A DNA stretch of 64,000 nucleotides from Clitoria ternatea (GCA_037962975.1 CM075674.1:85638501-85702500); one strand, 5' to 3'; positions 1 to 12,889 are shown, numbered from the stretch's first letter. Notes: generated by a model from the letters alone, not told the origin. Translations and numbers: made by a program.

Positions 1-1152
1 TCGGTATTTTGGGCATATCTCTCTCATATCTTAATGGAATTTAACAAATTTGGTCTGGTTGGAAAGATAAGAAAAAGAGGAACAACTTTGTAGTTGGACA
101 CATTTCCAAATTCGGACTCTAACTAACAATTAAAATGTGTACAAGATGACGCATTTTGAGTGGAGTATGTGGCAATTTGATGAGAGTAATTGGAAAAGGC
201 AAGGAAATTAATAACTAAGGAAATAGGTAATAAATTGATCTGTCCTGGACCGGGGTCAAGAGATCCGATCTCAAGCCAGTCACGAATAGTATGTCAATAC
301 CGTATAATAGACCGGATGTATGTGTATCCGATGTATGTATCCGTTGTCCTTGAGTGAGGAGAGCGGATTGGGCGTACCGGAGATCCTTCACACCGACCTA
401 ACGCGTTGAAGTGGGCGAATGGTGGTGTCACCTGTAAAGATTCTCCGACGCTCAAGTCAGTGATTATATTCCAAGTAAGGAATGTATTCAGAGAGGAATC
501 AGTCGTAAAAGAGCTGAAGAAGAAGCCCCCCCACTTCAATCATGAAGTTAGTTCATATACCTGATTGGCTCGATTAACGAGGACACGTTGGTGGGGAACC
601 ACCAACTCCCATTAGCATTATTATATTGTGCACTTACCTGCATGATTGGGTCAAGTGGCTATTTTATATTGAGCATAGAGAATGTAGACTAGGATTAGGG
701 AACAAGTTGACCATTCCCGTGAGCAGAATTTGGCTCGTAGTGCAGGGAATTATTGATCGATCCCTGTAGCAACAATCCTTGTCTTTTGCACAGTGTCGTG
801 TGTATTATCCGATGTCATGGTGTTATCCTGGATAACCGGTATAGGGAGAACGCCTGATACGGAATTACAGTCTGGATGTATACCGATGACACCGGTTACA
901 CGTAGATGTCTTATCAAAGACATTGAAATATGTATAACAGATCGGATACCGATATTGAGACCGGATCATAAATTATTTGATTAACTTTTACCAAAGGTAT
1001 AAAGTTAAAATTATTTACCATGGTAAAAGGTTAAATTGAAGATGTTTTCCTAACCAAAAATTTATGTAGAAAGTTGAGATAAAATGGATAATATCATTGA
1101 TGGTCTAAATCAAAATGATTATACATGAGAATAAAATTTTTAGGATGTTACA
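1..1152 (-). mobile_element. Long-LTR family (TGTAACATCC), reverse copy, cut by window start
   Basis: The right end reads GGATGTTACA (1,143-1,152), the reverse complement of the start of the long LTR at 57,886. The next 20 bases (1,153-1,172) are almost pure pyrimidine, as expected for the complement of a polypurine tract next to a 3' LTR. I therefore read this as the 3' LTR of a reverse-oriented element whose other LTR ends at 3,793. A complete solo LTR of another family is nested inside at 236-968. The left end lies outside the window. Assignment is by end motif and position only; the body has diverged. Confidence 0.45.
236..968 (-). mobile_element. Solo LTR, family 1, copy 1 (TSD TAAAT)
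   Basis: The sequence begins TGATCTG and ends CCGGATCA, giving the TG...CA ends of an LTR, and is flanked by the perfect 5-bp duplication TAAAT at 231-235 and 969-973. It aligns by eye with the LTRs at 26,139 and 37,979, sharing CCGGGGTC near the left end, the block GATTCTCCGACGCTCAAGTC and the GACCGGATCA terminus. No internal region is present, so it is a solo LTR left by LTR-LTR recombination. Strand follows the TATA-like box seen on the minus strand of the second copy. Confidence 0.9.
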
Positions 1153-1450
1153 CCTCTCAACCCCCCACTGCCTTTCTCCCTCGGTCGGCCCCTTTCTCAC
1201 TCGGTCGGTCTCTTCCACCTTCAGTCAGTTTCTGACCCACTCGGCAGTCTCTTACTCCATCACTCGGTATTCCACTTTTCACTCGGTATTTTCATTTTTC
1301 ACTCGGTTTTCTATTTTTCACTCAGTTTTTTCCTTTTTCTCACTCGGGTTTCTCTTCTCCCACTCGGTTTTCGCTCATTTTTCCCTCTCTTTCCCGAATT
1401 TAGTATCTCTCTTTCTCTCTTGTAGCTTCTGCTACCCTCCATCCTTTGCT
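1153..1450 (-). repeat. CACTCGG-rich segment next to polypyrimidine tract
   Basis: CACTCGG or CCTCGGTC recurs about every 15-25 bases in a C/T-rich context. It is the reverse complement of the CCGAGTG motif that fills 40.4-45.6 kb and 59.2-60.9 kb. It follows directly on the polypyrimidine stretch at 1,153-1,172 and is probably internal or 3' sequence of the reverse long-LTR element. The open frames across it are low complexity and not real genes. Confidence 0.6.
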
Positions 1451-1689
1451 TCGTAGTTTTTTTTAAAAAAATAATAAAGGGAAATGGATGTTTCATGTGT
1501 TTTCTTTCAAATCTAAGTAAAATCAAAAATCAAAAAAAGAAAAAAATCATTTTAGTCAGTGTTGTACAGAAAATACTTCCGTATACACAACCTCTATAGG
1601 ATCCGTACACGTGCGAAGAACTTCGTCTTGTATGGGTTCACCACCAAAATGATACCCACCAACATTTTCCTAATCTTTTCCTAAAAGAA

Positions 1690-2437
1690 AAACAATCAGA
1701 ACTACGTAACCCTGATTTCTTGATAATTCAAGAATACGTAGGAGCGGGACTCAACTCCTGTCGGGCCCATCTTTCTTATTTCTTTTTTTTGCTATTTTAT
1801 TTCTTTGCTTTCGCGTTTCTTTCGTAAGTGTTCTTTTTTTGTCGCTTCCATGAAAATCAATTTAGACGTGACGTCTTGTTGATTTCCCCCTAGTTTTTGT
1901 TCAAGCCTCGCCACAATTCATAGGGAAGAGATACTTAGGACGAGACGTCCCGCTTATCTCTTTCCTATCCCTGTCCCTTTTTTTTATTCGAGGATGTCTA
2001 ATTTAGGCGTGACGTCTTATTAGCATTCTCTTCCCCTCTCTGTCTCATATCGAAGTCGAGTTTAATTCAGATGAAACGTCCCATTGACCTCGCTTCGACA
2101 TTCTATGTTTTTACAGTTCTCTTACTCCATTCCGTCGTTTTCAAATAAAAATACAAAAAAAGAGAGGAAGAAACCATGTTTTATTTAAGGCTATTTATAT
2201 TGCACTTTCAATCTTGGTACTGTTTCTGACAGGCGATGTAGGGTGCTAATACCTTCCCTACTCGTAACTGACTCCCGAACTTGAATTTCATTTTTTAAAC
2301 CAGTGCTTTCACTGAATTTAGTTTTTTCCCAATGTTTTTCCTATGGATAAAAACGTTGGTGGTGACTCTCTGTTTTTCTCTTCGGAACAAAAATCTTTTT
2401 GAGAGTCGGCCGCGCCGTCGCGATCCAGGTTGCGACA
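1690..2437 (+). mobile_element. LTR family 2 (TGTCGCGACC end) fragment
   Basis: This is the reverse complement of the solo LTR at 11,318-12,787. The right end GGTTGCGACA (2,428-2,437) mirrors the family end TGTCGCGACC. The block with TACGTAGGAGCGGGAC (about 1,735-1,752) matches the complement of 11,995-12,020, and the stretch at 2,220-2,420 (TTTTTGAGAGTCGGCC) matches 11,330-11,560. The left boundary is unresolved: no copy of the right flank ACATA was found at a plausible start. It interrupts the reverse long-LTR element and was probably a nested insertion. Confidence 0.65.
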
Positions 2438-3793
2438 ACATACATACTGATTACCTCAATCATTACGCATTTCATGCCATTGTAAGTTATACACACATGC
2501 ACTCACATACAACTCATCCAACATTATCTCAGCATTAAATATTTCAAGTTCATGACAGAATTAACTCAACCACACACCCGATCTTCAACTGATCGGTGTA
2601 CACGGTCACACATGTACAAACATAGGCACACCACAACATTCAATAACATTTTCTTACCTTGCTCATACTGTTCAATGACTCGGATAGGAAATAAGTCCTA
2701 TTCTAATTAATTATAACCCGAACACCCCCTTACCTCGGTTCCACGCTTCGATGATCTGCTCTCGGTGTCGGTCCCTTCCTCTGAGCACGGGATTTGCAGT
2801 CTCAGCTCCGTCACTCAGCCTTTCTTTACTTAATCTACTACCTACGGATCAGAATGTAAAAACCCGTTAACTCAACGCCCTCAGCTCTTAGGCCACATTT
2901 GAGCTCACACTCACCAAAGGAGTGGAGAACAGACTCGAATACAGCCATGCATGGCCCTTGGCTACCAGAGAAACGAAAGGGATAAGGAGCCATAAATAAA
3001 ACGGATCAGTGGACTCACCTTGAGGCCACGCTCACAGGAATGGGGTTCGATTGAAGCTTTAACACGAACGGAGTCCTCCTCCGGCGCATGCAACTCAGCG
3101 ACAAGAGAGGAGAAAACGAAGAAGAAGGAGAAACAATCCAAGAAGAGGAAGTGTTTCGCGAATAATGAAGAGGGAAGAGAAAGAATTTCCTTTTATATAA
3201 AGCTCAGGGGCAAGACAACCTTTTCCTTTATTTTATTTGCATTCTTATTAAAAGTTTTTAATCAATTTTCATCATATTGGATTCTTTTATAATTACCGGC
3301 CAACTACGCTTATTTGCTTTCACAATGTTTAATTATTCGCAACTGTCTAATACTTCATAAGAGTATCGACCCGAGCTGAATACCGGCCAACTGGTGTCCA
3401 GGCGTAGTGCCCACACCTCGGTAATCCGAGCTAACGCTTGAGAGGTCGGACACTTCATCCGTCCTTACATCTTTGTTATGCGTATCCGTTTTCCTCAGCC
3501 ATACAAGGGGTTGATCCGGACTCTAATTCTGAGTTAGGCGTTCTCCTCATACCGGTTAATCCAAGACCACTCCAGGCGCACTGGATAAGCATCAGTCACA
3601 AGATAGCACGTCTTTGACCGTTCTCCCCTACACAACCGATCTTCAACACTGTTTGGTCCTCACATCTGAGACCGGCCCGACACCGGATTCCTTGACCCCG
3701 GTTTAGGCAGATCAAATATTAAATAAATCTCTAAAATATTTGCTAATATTTTCCACTCTCCATAAATTTTATTAAAATACCAGGAATGTTACA
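2438..3793 (-). mobile_element. Long-LTR family, reverse copy, 5' LTR part
   Basis: The right end GGAATGTTACA (3,783-3,793) is the complement of the family start. Read in reverse, the copy matches the LTR at 57,886 in order: the 'cttttgcccc' plus TATA-like stretch (about 3,195-3,225, compare 58,130-58,160), the CTT-rich leader (about 3,110-3,160, compare 58,200-58,250), the GGTAAGGGGGTGTTCGGG block (about 2,715-2,735, compare 58,465-58,485) and the GATGAGTTGTATGTGAATG block (about 2,500-2,520, compare 58,557-58,575). A truncated family 1 LTR is nested at about 3,291-3,715. Confidence 0.65.
3291..3715 (+). mobile_element. Truncated LTR, family 1, inverted copy
   Basis: The right end TTGACCCCGGTTTAGGCAGATCA matches the complement of the family 1 start at 236-262, and GACACCGGATTCC matches the next block. 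The left part (TACCGGCC at 3,294) resembles the other terminus, but the last ~14 bases of the LTR are missing. No TSD pair could be found. It sits inside the reverse long LTR ending at 3,793 and is diverged from the three intact copies. Confidence 0.55.
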
Positions 3794-5863
3794 ATGTTCA
3801 TTCAATCAATGTCACATGTAACAGGGTGGATTATAAAGGTTGTAATTAGGCAGTGGGCGAATCCTATGAAAGGATGTGAGTCATGTAAATAAGATTTGTC
3901 TCTCTTATGTATTATGAGGAATATCTATAGGTCACTTGATATAGTGAAACTATAAAATATATGACCATTCTATTAAGAAAAAATTGAAATATTTATTCTT
4001 ATAAAGTCTACTTAGGTGTCAAGGAACATAAATTGAGTTATATAAGGGTGATAACCATGTCTAGGCCTAATAAAATATCTTCACAGGCCAATTAATGGTT
4101 ATTGTATATGTTATGTCAATTTACATAATTTTGTATTTAGGACATAATGATGTATTGTTAGATACCACTTCTTATTTAATATGAAAGAGTAAACTCATTG
4201 ATGAGTCATATTATGTTGAAACTTTAGTATCTTTAGCATGGTATTTTAGCATTTATTCTAGGATTACTTCACTGATTTAGACTAGTTTTATTGGTTTGAA
4301 TTAATAATTTTAGCTCATTGTTGTATTTTAGAGCTTTTGCCCTATGTCCATTAATTTGATCATAACTTTTGATGGAGGTGGATTTTTTTTGGTAGTTCTT
4401 GTTACGTTGGAAATTTGATTCAAAGAGATTTAAGTGTCCTTTATTAGTTTTCATTTAGGATTTGGGCTTAATCATGTTTCATTTCCTATTTAACTTTCAA
4501 AACTTATTAGATTAGGTTTAGCTTTAGGTTTAGCCTATTTGCCTCCATATAAATACTTGACATTGAAGGAATTTCTAAACTTCTCTTTTACATGTTTAAT
4601 TTTAGAATTTGCTTCTTTATTTCTCTTGCTTTTTTGTCTATGTTTTCCATGGAGATTGAATTCAAAACCGTGTTTGTGTTTTCAAATGTGATGGAGGAGT
4701 AAACCTTTTGATTGATCCACGATTTCAAGCTTGCAAAGCAATCAAGTAGGTGTTTCTTTTCTCGATCTAATTCGACCATTAATTGTTTATCTTCCTAATC
4801 TCGTCACATTCATCTTTAATTCAGACTCAGATCACTTTGTTACGATTCTGAATAATTCACGCTTGTCAAATTTGTAACATGTGCGATCTCAAAAGTATGT
4901 TCACTTAGTTCAAACTTATGAGATCAAATTAAAGAGAATCTTATTGAATTGATTGGAGACACTTGTTCAACAATCATTCAAGGAATTCAAATTAAAGAAG
5001 TTTGTTCTTTAATTTGAATTTAATAATTGGATTGGATTAACTTCATCTTCCAAAATTGTTTAGTGAGTATAAATCATGGGTTGATCACTTTTTTGATTAA
5101 TTGAATCTGGTTCTTTAAATTCTCTTTAAGTTCTTTCTCAACCAAAAAATTCCCCCAATTTTTTATATTCTGAATTTAGCATTTGGAACCAAGGTCCTCA
5201 AGAGAATGACATAGGTTTGTTTTTTAGTATGCTACAATTTTTGTTTGTTTTTATTTGACCGATTACAACATCGATCACTCACCCAAAGCTCCCATTTGAA
5301 TTTGACTAAAATAATAATCTATTAACCCAAATTCATTAAAAATAAATTTAAGCCTGTTAGGGAGTGTGTGTACATTGATCAAACATAGCTTGATAAATAG
5401 TGCATTGGGATGCTTATACGTGATGCAAACAAATTATAAAATATATTAATTAATTAATAAACAACAAGATAAAAGATAGGATACCAATAAAACAAAATAT
5501 AAGCAAACACAGTTAAATAAATTTAAAGTGATTATATCATATCATAAGATTTTGTTCTAAAAAAATACTACTACAAAGAAAATTTACGTCTTCTATAACT
5601 AAATCTACACTAAATTTATTAATAATTTTTTTTCAACAAAAATGATTGAGACAATGTTCTAAAAATGTTATTATTTACTTTGTTACAAAACTTAATTTTA
5701 ATGATATTTATAGTATAATTTTTAAAAAATTAATATGTAATTAATTTATGGAAAAACCAAAGAAAAACAAAAGTTAAAAGGGGCCATGGCCCCCTTGCGG
5801 TAACGTGGCTTTGCTACTAGTTGGAGTGTTTTCCTTGACTTTTGTAGAAATGAAGTTGTAGTT
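3794..5863. other. Gene-free AT-rich stretch
   Basis: No open frame on either strand carries a recognisable domain. A stretch at 4,440-4,580 with a CCATATAAATAC box (about 4,544-4,555) followed by leader-like sequence could be a decayed LTR promoter, but no ends were found. At about 5,568 CTACTACAAAGAAAA resembles a CACTA-type transposon terminus without a partner. Confidence 0.5.
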
Positions 5864-5868
5864 GCTTT

Positions 5869-7102
5869 TGTTAAGGAATCACCCATGGATAGGTAACAAC
5901 ACATATAAGAATTCCCATTGATCTTGTAAATTTTGTGTTTCAAAGCAATAATAAATAGTTAAAATTGTGTTGAAGAAATACCTTTCGTACCATAGAATAA
6001 AAGATCTTGAAGCAGTAGTAGCCTCGCCCTCAAAGAATCCACACGACCATTCTGACAAGAATCTACACTTCTGAATGCTAGTTTGTAGAGCATGATCTCA
6101 AGACAATTTACAAAATTTTTATGTATCAAGAGTGCGACCAATAAGCATCTCATGCTCTATTTATAAGCTTTGGTGTGACCTCATAAGAACTCTTTAGTGA
6201 ATGAACTTTTTACTTATTTTAAATTAGTTATCCTCTAATGGGCTTACTCTATGCGTATGATCCTATAAAAATATATTTGGTTTATGTTAAATATAGACAT
6301 TTTATATTTAATATAATATGATGAGCACATTTAACAATGCATCATTATCCAAATATAAATATCAAAATAACTTATAAGTGATAAAATTTATATCTTTGGT
6401 CCTTCTGCCATGCTATCTAATTAGGCTAAAGGCATGCTTGTCGCTATCTTTGTATAACCCAATTCATTTTACTTTATACCAGAATAGACTTTACTTGAAT
6501 AAATATCTAATATTTATTCTCCCTAACATGGTCATGCATTTGCTTAGTCTCACTCCATCAAGTGACTCATAGATATCACTCTCATTATATAGGAGAGACA
6601 AATCTCATCTACATCACTTACATCCAGGTGTATTATTTGTTCATTGCCCAATTACAACCTTTATAATCACCTTGTTATAAATGATATTTGATTGTATTTG
6701 AACAAAAAACTCTTCATGTAGGAATTAGTGACTTTAGGTTGAAGACTATACATACCATTATTACAATAAGAACTATTTATGACATTCATGTAACATTCCA
6801 TGTAACATTCTCATGGTGGGTCTGTCTAATACTCCATTACTCTTAATGTGTACACTGTGAAAACTTAATATCATTTATATTCATGATTTGTGACATCTGA
6901 TCATCAGTACACTCACACACTAGTCTTAATGTATTTATATGTTCTCAAATTAATATGTGACTAAAGACAGTTTAGGAATAATTCTCATATTGACTTACTA
7001 TTCCAAAGACTAATGGAATTTGTTAAACTATGTAACAAAATGCCTTATTCAAATAAGGTGATACGTCCTAAACACATAGACTTTTAGTATATACTTTCAA
7101 CA
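5869..7102 (-). repeat. 3' LTR of the copia element
   Basis: Begins TGTTAAGGAATC and ends TTTCAACA on the plus strand. It pairs with 14,224-15,495 along its length; both contain a conserved AAGATCTTGAAGCA block (6,002 and 14,354) and a shared CTCTATTTATAAGCTT box (6,154 and 14,511). Directly to the right lies the complement of the polypurine tract. Confidence 0.9.
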
Positions 7103-7116
7103 ATCTCCCACTTGTA
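7103..7116 (-). other. Polypurine tract of the copia element
   Basis: On the minus strand this reads as an A/G-rich run, AAGTGGGAGAT, abutting the LTR start TGTTGAAAG. That is the usual priming site for plus-strand DNA synthesis in plant copia elements. Confidence 0.8.
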
Positions 7117-7399
7117 ATTAGAGTCAATTAGACCTACGCCTAATGACTTTAGGGCTCTCATGCTTCTGCTGCGCAAGAGGTTTCCCTAATGGGTTCCCAA
7201 CATATTTTTTGGTATAGACATTGCATAATTTCACATCTCCTTGAGATGGGATCATCTAAATATATGTTTGGATTGACCTACTTTCGTAGGTTATTATACG
7301 GTTCCATTGTCTTCATAGTGGAGACTCATAAGGTCCACAATGTTTGGAATAACCCTGGTCTTTCAAATGTAAATTGCTTTCTTTACAATTTAACATAAC

Positions 7400-7665
7400 A
7401 AGATACTTAGATTTTTGTAGTAGAATCAATGGTTGTTTCTTACATTGAACCTTTCAAGCACACAACATAACCATTTTGACAAACATGTATATATTTTGAT
7501 TGTAATATCAAGCCATTCTAATCAATTGGGAGGTTAGCATCGGTGTAACTTTTACAACAAGCTCATATTCCATTCATCAAGATCGCATCCTTAGTCCTTT
7601 TCAAGTTCTTAAGGATGTACTTGACTATAGGATGGGAGTATTATTTCTAGTAAGAAGAATATTTT
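7400..7665 (-). pseudogene. Copia RNase H remnant
   Basis: Minus-strand translation in shifting frames gives pieces typical of the copia RNase H domain: VKYILKNLKRTKD (about 7,655-7,617), then SYTDANLP, a GYVVCLKGS-like strand and TTIDSTTK near 7,425. In intact copia proteins these correspond to the 'alkYLrgT', 'YsDaDwa', 'GyvfmL' and 'vaLStaEAEY' region of the RNase H fold. Stops and frame changes separate the pieces. Its place next to the polypurine tract matches the copia gene order (gag-protease-integrase-RT-RNase H). This fragment identifies the superfamily of the 9.6-kb element. Confidence 0.75.
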
Positions 7666-10320
7666 CATATACAATACTTAAACTATGACTGTGTAGTTAC
7701 TAACTATCTTGTAGTCACAAGATTCATCTTCATTCTTTAATGAAGCTTCCAGCTTCTAGAAGTTTGCTTTAGCCCATAAATGAAACTTTTACAATTCACG
7801 TATCTTTCTAGATGCTTCAGGCATAAAAATCCTTTAGTTGTGTCATATACACATCCTTAAGTGAGTTTCCATCTTGTCATCTATCTATCATATCTTATAA
7901 TGATGGAATACTACAATAGCAAGTAGGATCTAAATGGATTTATGTCAATTGATAATTTGTTAATCTTGCTTTACTGGTATTTACATTATCATCCATGTTT
8001 GATTTTCCTTTTATAAACCCACTTGTATCCTACAAATTTTACCTTTTCGGATACGTAAACTATAGTTCATACCTTGTTAGTGTTCATGGAGTCCATTTTA
8101 GATCCCATGGTCTCATGTCATGTCTTAGATTAAAAAAACGGCCTTTTCATAAGAAGCATGCTCATTTAGCAATATGTATCCTTCCTAATTCACATGATAT
8201 CCATATTATTTAAGTTTAGTGACATATCTGATCTACATAAACCTTATGCTATCGAAGTTGATGACGTCATAACACTTTGTGATTTCTACTTTAGTTTCAT
8301 TATTGGGTTTTGAATGCCTTGTGATACTTGAATTTCTTCAAATTCTACTATCCTCCCGTTGATTCTTTTAGAGATACACTTTAATATAAAAACATAACAC
8401 TCTGAGCAACAAACATTTTGTTCTCGGGTGAATTGTAGTAATAATAACCCTTAGCTTCTTTTACGTATTTCATAAAAGACATTTACTCAATTTGAATTTG
8501 ACCTTGTCAGAATTGGATACTTCATAAAAGCTTTATATTTCCAATCATTATTAAAGACATACTAGGTCTCTTCCTAGGCCACATCACATATGGTTTCTTT
8601 AAGAAAGTCTCAGATAGATTACATTTAAGTGTGAAAATTTCTACCAACAAAGTTTGACATTGAAGGAGTTAGGGATGTTTGACAGATCAATCAATAATCA
8701 AAATGTCCAACAAAGTTTGACTTCTCCCCAAGGAGATGCTATTATGGCTTTCTATACGAAGTTAGTTTCTCACTCTCTTAAACATTCATCAAACTTGTGG
8801 CTTAAATTATTTGCTATCTCGATCTATTCGAAAGTTTTAATTGTCTTGTCAATTTAACTTTTCACTTCATTTTGAATTCTTTGAACTCTTCAAAAGTTTC
8901 TTGACTTGTGTTACATAAATCCATACTCACTGAACTCTTTTCAGTTAGTGTGATGAAGTATCAAAAAACATATCCAGTGATTATTCATGTAGGCCCACAT
9001 ACGTCATTATGTGTTATATGATATATCACCCATCTTTCACTTTTCAATAAATGAGGTCTTAATTATCTTCCTAATAAATAATATTTACATGTCTTAATTG
9101 ATTCTAAGATCAAAAGAGTCTAGATAACCATGTTAGTGGTATCTAGAAGTGTATTTCTCATTCATTTATCCTAGGCAACAATTTCATGTGAGTAAGGTTC
9201 AAAATAACTTATTTTAACATATTTTAACTTACTTTAACATTTATGCTATAAATGAGTGATTCGAGATTTAGGATGTAAAATTCATTACTTACTTGTGCAT
9301 CAACATTCTTTTGAAGAAATAAAGTTATTTTATAAAAGAAAAACCTTTTTTGTCTTACAAGAAATAGTTTGTACGATGTCTAGTTTACTAACTAGCCTAA
9401 TAAGTGAAGATCCTATATGCAACGTAGCAACGTAACAACTTTTGCTTCATTTTACACGTAGATTTCTTCAACCATAGTCAATGATCTACTTCTTTGATAT
9501 TTCATATAATTCTTAGATCTGTATATAGTATATGATACTAATGTTGCTGAAATAGACAAAACTTGACTTCTATAACATGAAAACATGAAACGCAAGTCTT
9601 ACTTCCCTTTCTTTTGAACTTCTTCAAGTTCTTTAGACAAATATTCATCCAATGTCTTATTTGACCAAAAATAGAAACAATTTCTTTTCTTGATCACCTT
9701 TTAAACTTTTATCTTTCTAGACCAGTCTTGGCCTTGATAGAGTTTATGTACAATCATATCGTATGTCTTTATTTATTCATATTACCTTCTACAGTTAGGA
9801 ATTTATGGTAGACTACATGGGTTATCCAATACCTAACAATAGGTGATGCTAAGATGGGTCAAACATGATATATTGCCATCCTTGCTTGGGGACAATCCTC
9901 AAATCCTAATACTTATCTAGGGATTTCTTTTAGATAACATGTCTTTCTAACGGACAGATCGCAACAAGAATAATATTTGGTTGTCATGGTTGTTATAAAA
10001 CAAAATATATGCATACTCATCACCTTCGATAACATATTTAATTTTGGTCATTAATCAAATATGTATTCCACTACTTTGCTTAAAAACACATACCATCATT
10101 GAATTGGAAAAATCCCGTTGGAAGATTTTTCTAGTGGGTCAAGATCCATATTTAGGTAGGGAACTTATTTCTAATTACATCTTATGCAACTCTTGCATGA
10201 TTGAGTGGTAACTCTTTACCTTTATTCATCTTATGAATTTAAGCCTAATCCTTACACCTCAAAGTTACTTTCAATCTAGTTGAAAAACTTAGTTAAGTTA
10301 GGGCCCAATAAAAACAATTT
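7666..10320 (-). other. Decayed copia internal region
   Basis: Expected position of reverse transcriptase and integrase on the minus strand. I could not make out a continuous motif series. Plus-strand open frames such as 7,995-8,213 are accidental. Confidence 0.45.
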
Positions 10321-10855
10321 GGATATTACAATTATCCCATTGCGTCTTACTAATATAAATGATAGCACCTTACTTTGGTAGGTCCACTATTTATTGACAT
10401 TAGTCTCACCGTGTGTTACTTATCAAAATACGCTTAAACTTAATATTAACACTTCTAGATTTTTCAATTTAATTAAAGCTACCTAGTTAAGTCCTATAAC
10501 AAATGATTGGATAAGTCAATTATCCATCATCCTTTACTAATATCAATAAAGACACCCTGCTTTGGCAAAACCTATATATTTACACTTTGGATATTACAAT
10601 TATCTCATTGCATCTTACTAATATAAATGATAGCACCTTACTTTGGTAGGTCCACTATTTATTAACATTAGTCTCGTCGAGTGTTACTTATCAAAAGACG
10701 CTTAAACTTAATATTAACACTTCTAGATTTTTCAATCTAATTGAAGCTACCTAGTTAAGTCCTATAATAAATAATTGGATAATTCAATTATCCATCATCC
10801 TTTACTAATATCAATAAAGACACTCTGCTTTGGCAAAACCTATATATATATTGAA
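10321..10855. repeat. 268-bp tandem direct repeat in copia internal region
   Basis: GGATATTACAATTATC starts at 10,321 and again at 10,589, and the following ~265 bases match nearly base for base (for example GATAGCACCTTACTTTGGTAGG at about 10,361 and 10,629). There are two units inside the copia element, on the RT-to-gag side. Confidence 0.9.
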
Positions 10856-11317
10856 ACTAGCATTGATGAGTATTGCTTATCGGAATGAGTTTTAGACTAT
10901 TCATACCTTTAGACTATTCCAGTTCAATTGAAAAAGTGCATATTTAAATAAAACTCAATAAGTCATACTTTGATAATCCAATTATCCAATCATTTTCCTA
11001 TTAAACATAAATAAAGGTAGGTATGATATGACCCACACTTTACTCATATCAGGCTTGGCATTGTTGCCTATTTGAAGGTATATGGTTGTTAGATTTGAGA
11101 AATTTCAAATTTCCTTTTTACTCTTCACCAACTTTTGTTAAATGCTTTAATACAAAATAATAACCCCAAAATGAAAAAATCAAAATTGTAATATAGTTAT
11201 GGTCTTCCTAGAGAAAACAAAAGAACATAAATCTAAAGGAACTAGGTGGCACAGCTTCTTGAAGTCCTACTTCTTGGATCCACTATCCTTTGGAACCACT
11301 ACTCCTTTGTTCCTCTC

Positions 11318-12197
11318 TATCGCGACCGAGATCGTGGCGGGAGGCCGACCGTAAAAAGATAATGAAAAAAGGAGTTTCAAAATCTTTTCGAAAAACAGGG
11401 AGTCACCACCAATATTTTTTAAAAGGTAAAATATCAAGAAAACCTTTGTTAAAATACTGGTCATAAAAGAAATGAGATTCTAAATTTAGGAGTCGAATTA
11501 CAGGTGAGGAGGGTATTAACACCTCACATTGTCCATTATAAAACGGTTACCTCAAATTGATCGCGCACAGTTTTAAATAGCTCAAAAATTAATTTAACCT
11601 CTCAAAAAAGGGGACAAACAACATAGACAACGAATTGTTTTTGAAATAAGGTTAACAAGACGTCTCGTCCAAATTAATCTTAAATCAAACAACTTTTTTA
11701 AAAAAAGATAGGAAATAAATAAGAATGATAAATAATAAATATATATATAAAGATTAACAGGATGTAAGAATAAAAAATAAAATAATAACAACAATAATAA
11801 TAAGCAAATAAAAATAAAAAATAAATTAGAATGAAATAAAAAAATTAAAAAGATTAATAGGATGTCCCGTCCAAATTAACCTTATCGTAGTAAAACGGTG
11901 TTTTTAATTAAATAATAATAATACAAATTGATCGGAATAAAATAGAGACATATGAAAATTAATAAAAGGAAAACAGACCTGATAGGAATTATTCCCGCTC
12001 CTACCTATTCACGAGTACGTCGGGAAATCAAGGTTACGTAGTTCTTTGAAAGTGCTCTTATGACTTTACTTAATCAGACAGAAATGTGAAGAAAAAATAT
12101 AAATATAAATAAACAAATAAAAAAAGTGTCAAGTAGGAGGACAGAAACAAGGAAAAAAATAAGTCTATAAAATAAATGACGGAATAAGCTAAAAGAA

Positions 12198-12237
<40 letters not shown>

Positions 12238-12787
12238 TAAAGCACAAAAATGAAAACAATAGACAACAAAAAGGCTAATAAATTAGAGCATAAAAATAAA
12301 CATAATAAACAAGAAATAAAACAAAGAAAAATAACTTGCCTTCTTTTCTGAACCAAATCTTTTCTAATGTGAAAGATCGGTCAAAGTCGTAACCACAAAA
12401 TATATTAAGAAGTAGGTTATGTAAACGGCTCCACTTCCAGTCCCTTTCCAAGTGTTACAAGGTGTTGCTTATATAGTAACATAGCATAGCTCCCCTAAGA
12501 GTATTCAATGTGGGGCTAAATAAAGCTAATAATTTAGATTTTAGCAACTCCTAATCTTAAAACTTTCAATGTGGTACTAAATCTAATCTATTTTTATTAT
12601 CTCTTTTCTTTCTTTTCTTCCCTCTTTTTTTCTCTTTTCTTTCTTTTTCTTCTTTTTCTTTCTTTTTTCTCTTCCTTTTTTTCTTCTTAGCCATACAAAA
12701 GGGGGTGTTCATACTTTTTTCTTAAAAATTAAATCCTACGTAGGATTGCTTTTTTCAAATGGGCCCAAACAAAATTAGGTAGCAACA
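11318..12787 (-). mobile_element. Solo LTR, family 2, nested in copia element (TSD CTCTC)
   Basis: Ends are TATCGCGACC and GGTAGCAACA, degenerate from TGTCGCGACC and GGT(A/C)GCGACA as seen at 57,687 and 2,437. The perfect 5-bp duplication CTCTC lies at 11,313-11,317 and 12,788-12,792. On the minus strand a TATA box (TATATAAGC near 12,470) lies about 320 bases inside the LTR start, which sets the direction. It carries an AAT microsatellite at 12,198-12,235. The first 750 bp match the copies at 1,690-2,437 (inverted) and 57,687-61,610. Confidence 0.85.
12198..12235. repeat. (AAT)n microsatellite
   Basis: About twelve AAT units within the nested family 2 LTR. The leucine-rich minus-strand frame across it is an artefact. 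Confidence 0.95.
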
Positions 12788-12844
12788 CTCTCAAGACCAA
12801 CATCTTCTACATCTCCAACTTGTTATCTCAGCCCGTTTAAGATT

Positions 12845-12847
<3 letters not shown>

Positions 12848-12889
<42 letters not shown>
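12848..12889. repeat. (TA)n microsatellite
   Basis: About 21 TA units, 60 bases to the right of the nested LTR's TSD, inside the copia internal region. Confidence 0.95.

Noticed and set aside
1560..1570. TGTTGTACAG as the left end of the family 2 LTR ending at 2,437
   Set aside because: The flanks GTCAG and ACATA do not match, and the other family 2 copy predicts a longer element.
5568..5585. CTACTACAAAGAAAA as a CACTA transposon end
   Set aside because: The first base does not fit and no inverted partner was found within several kilobases.
12074..12259. Leucine-rich minus-strand frame that could pass for a membrane peptide
   Set aside because: It is the AAT microsatellite read as Leu codons inside a solo LTR.
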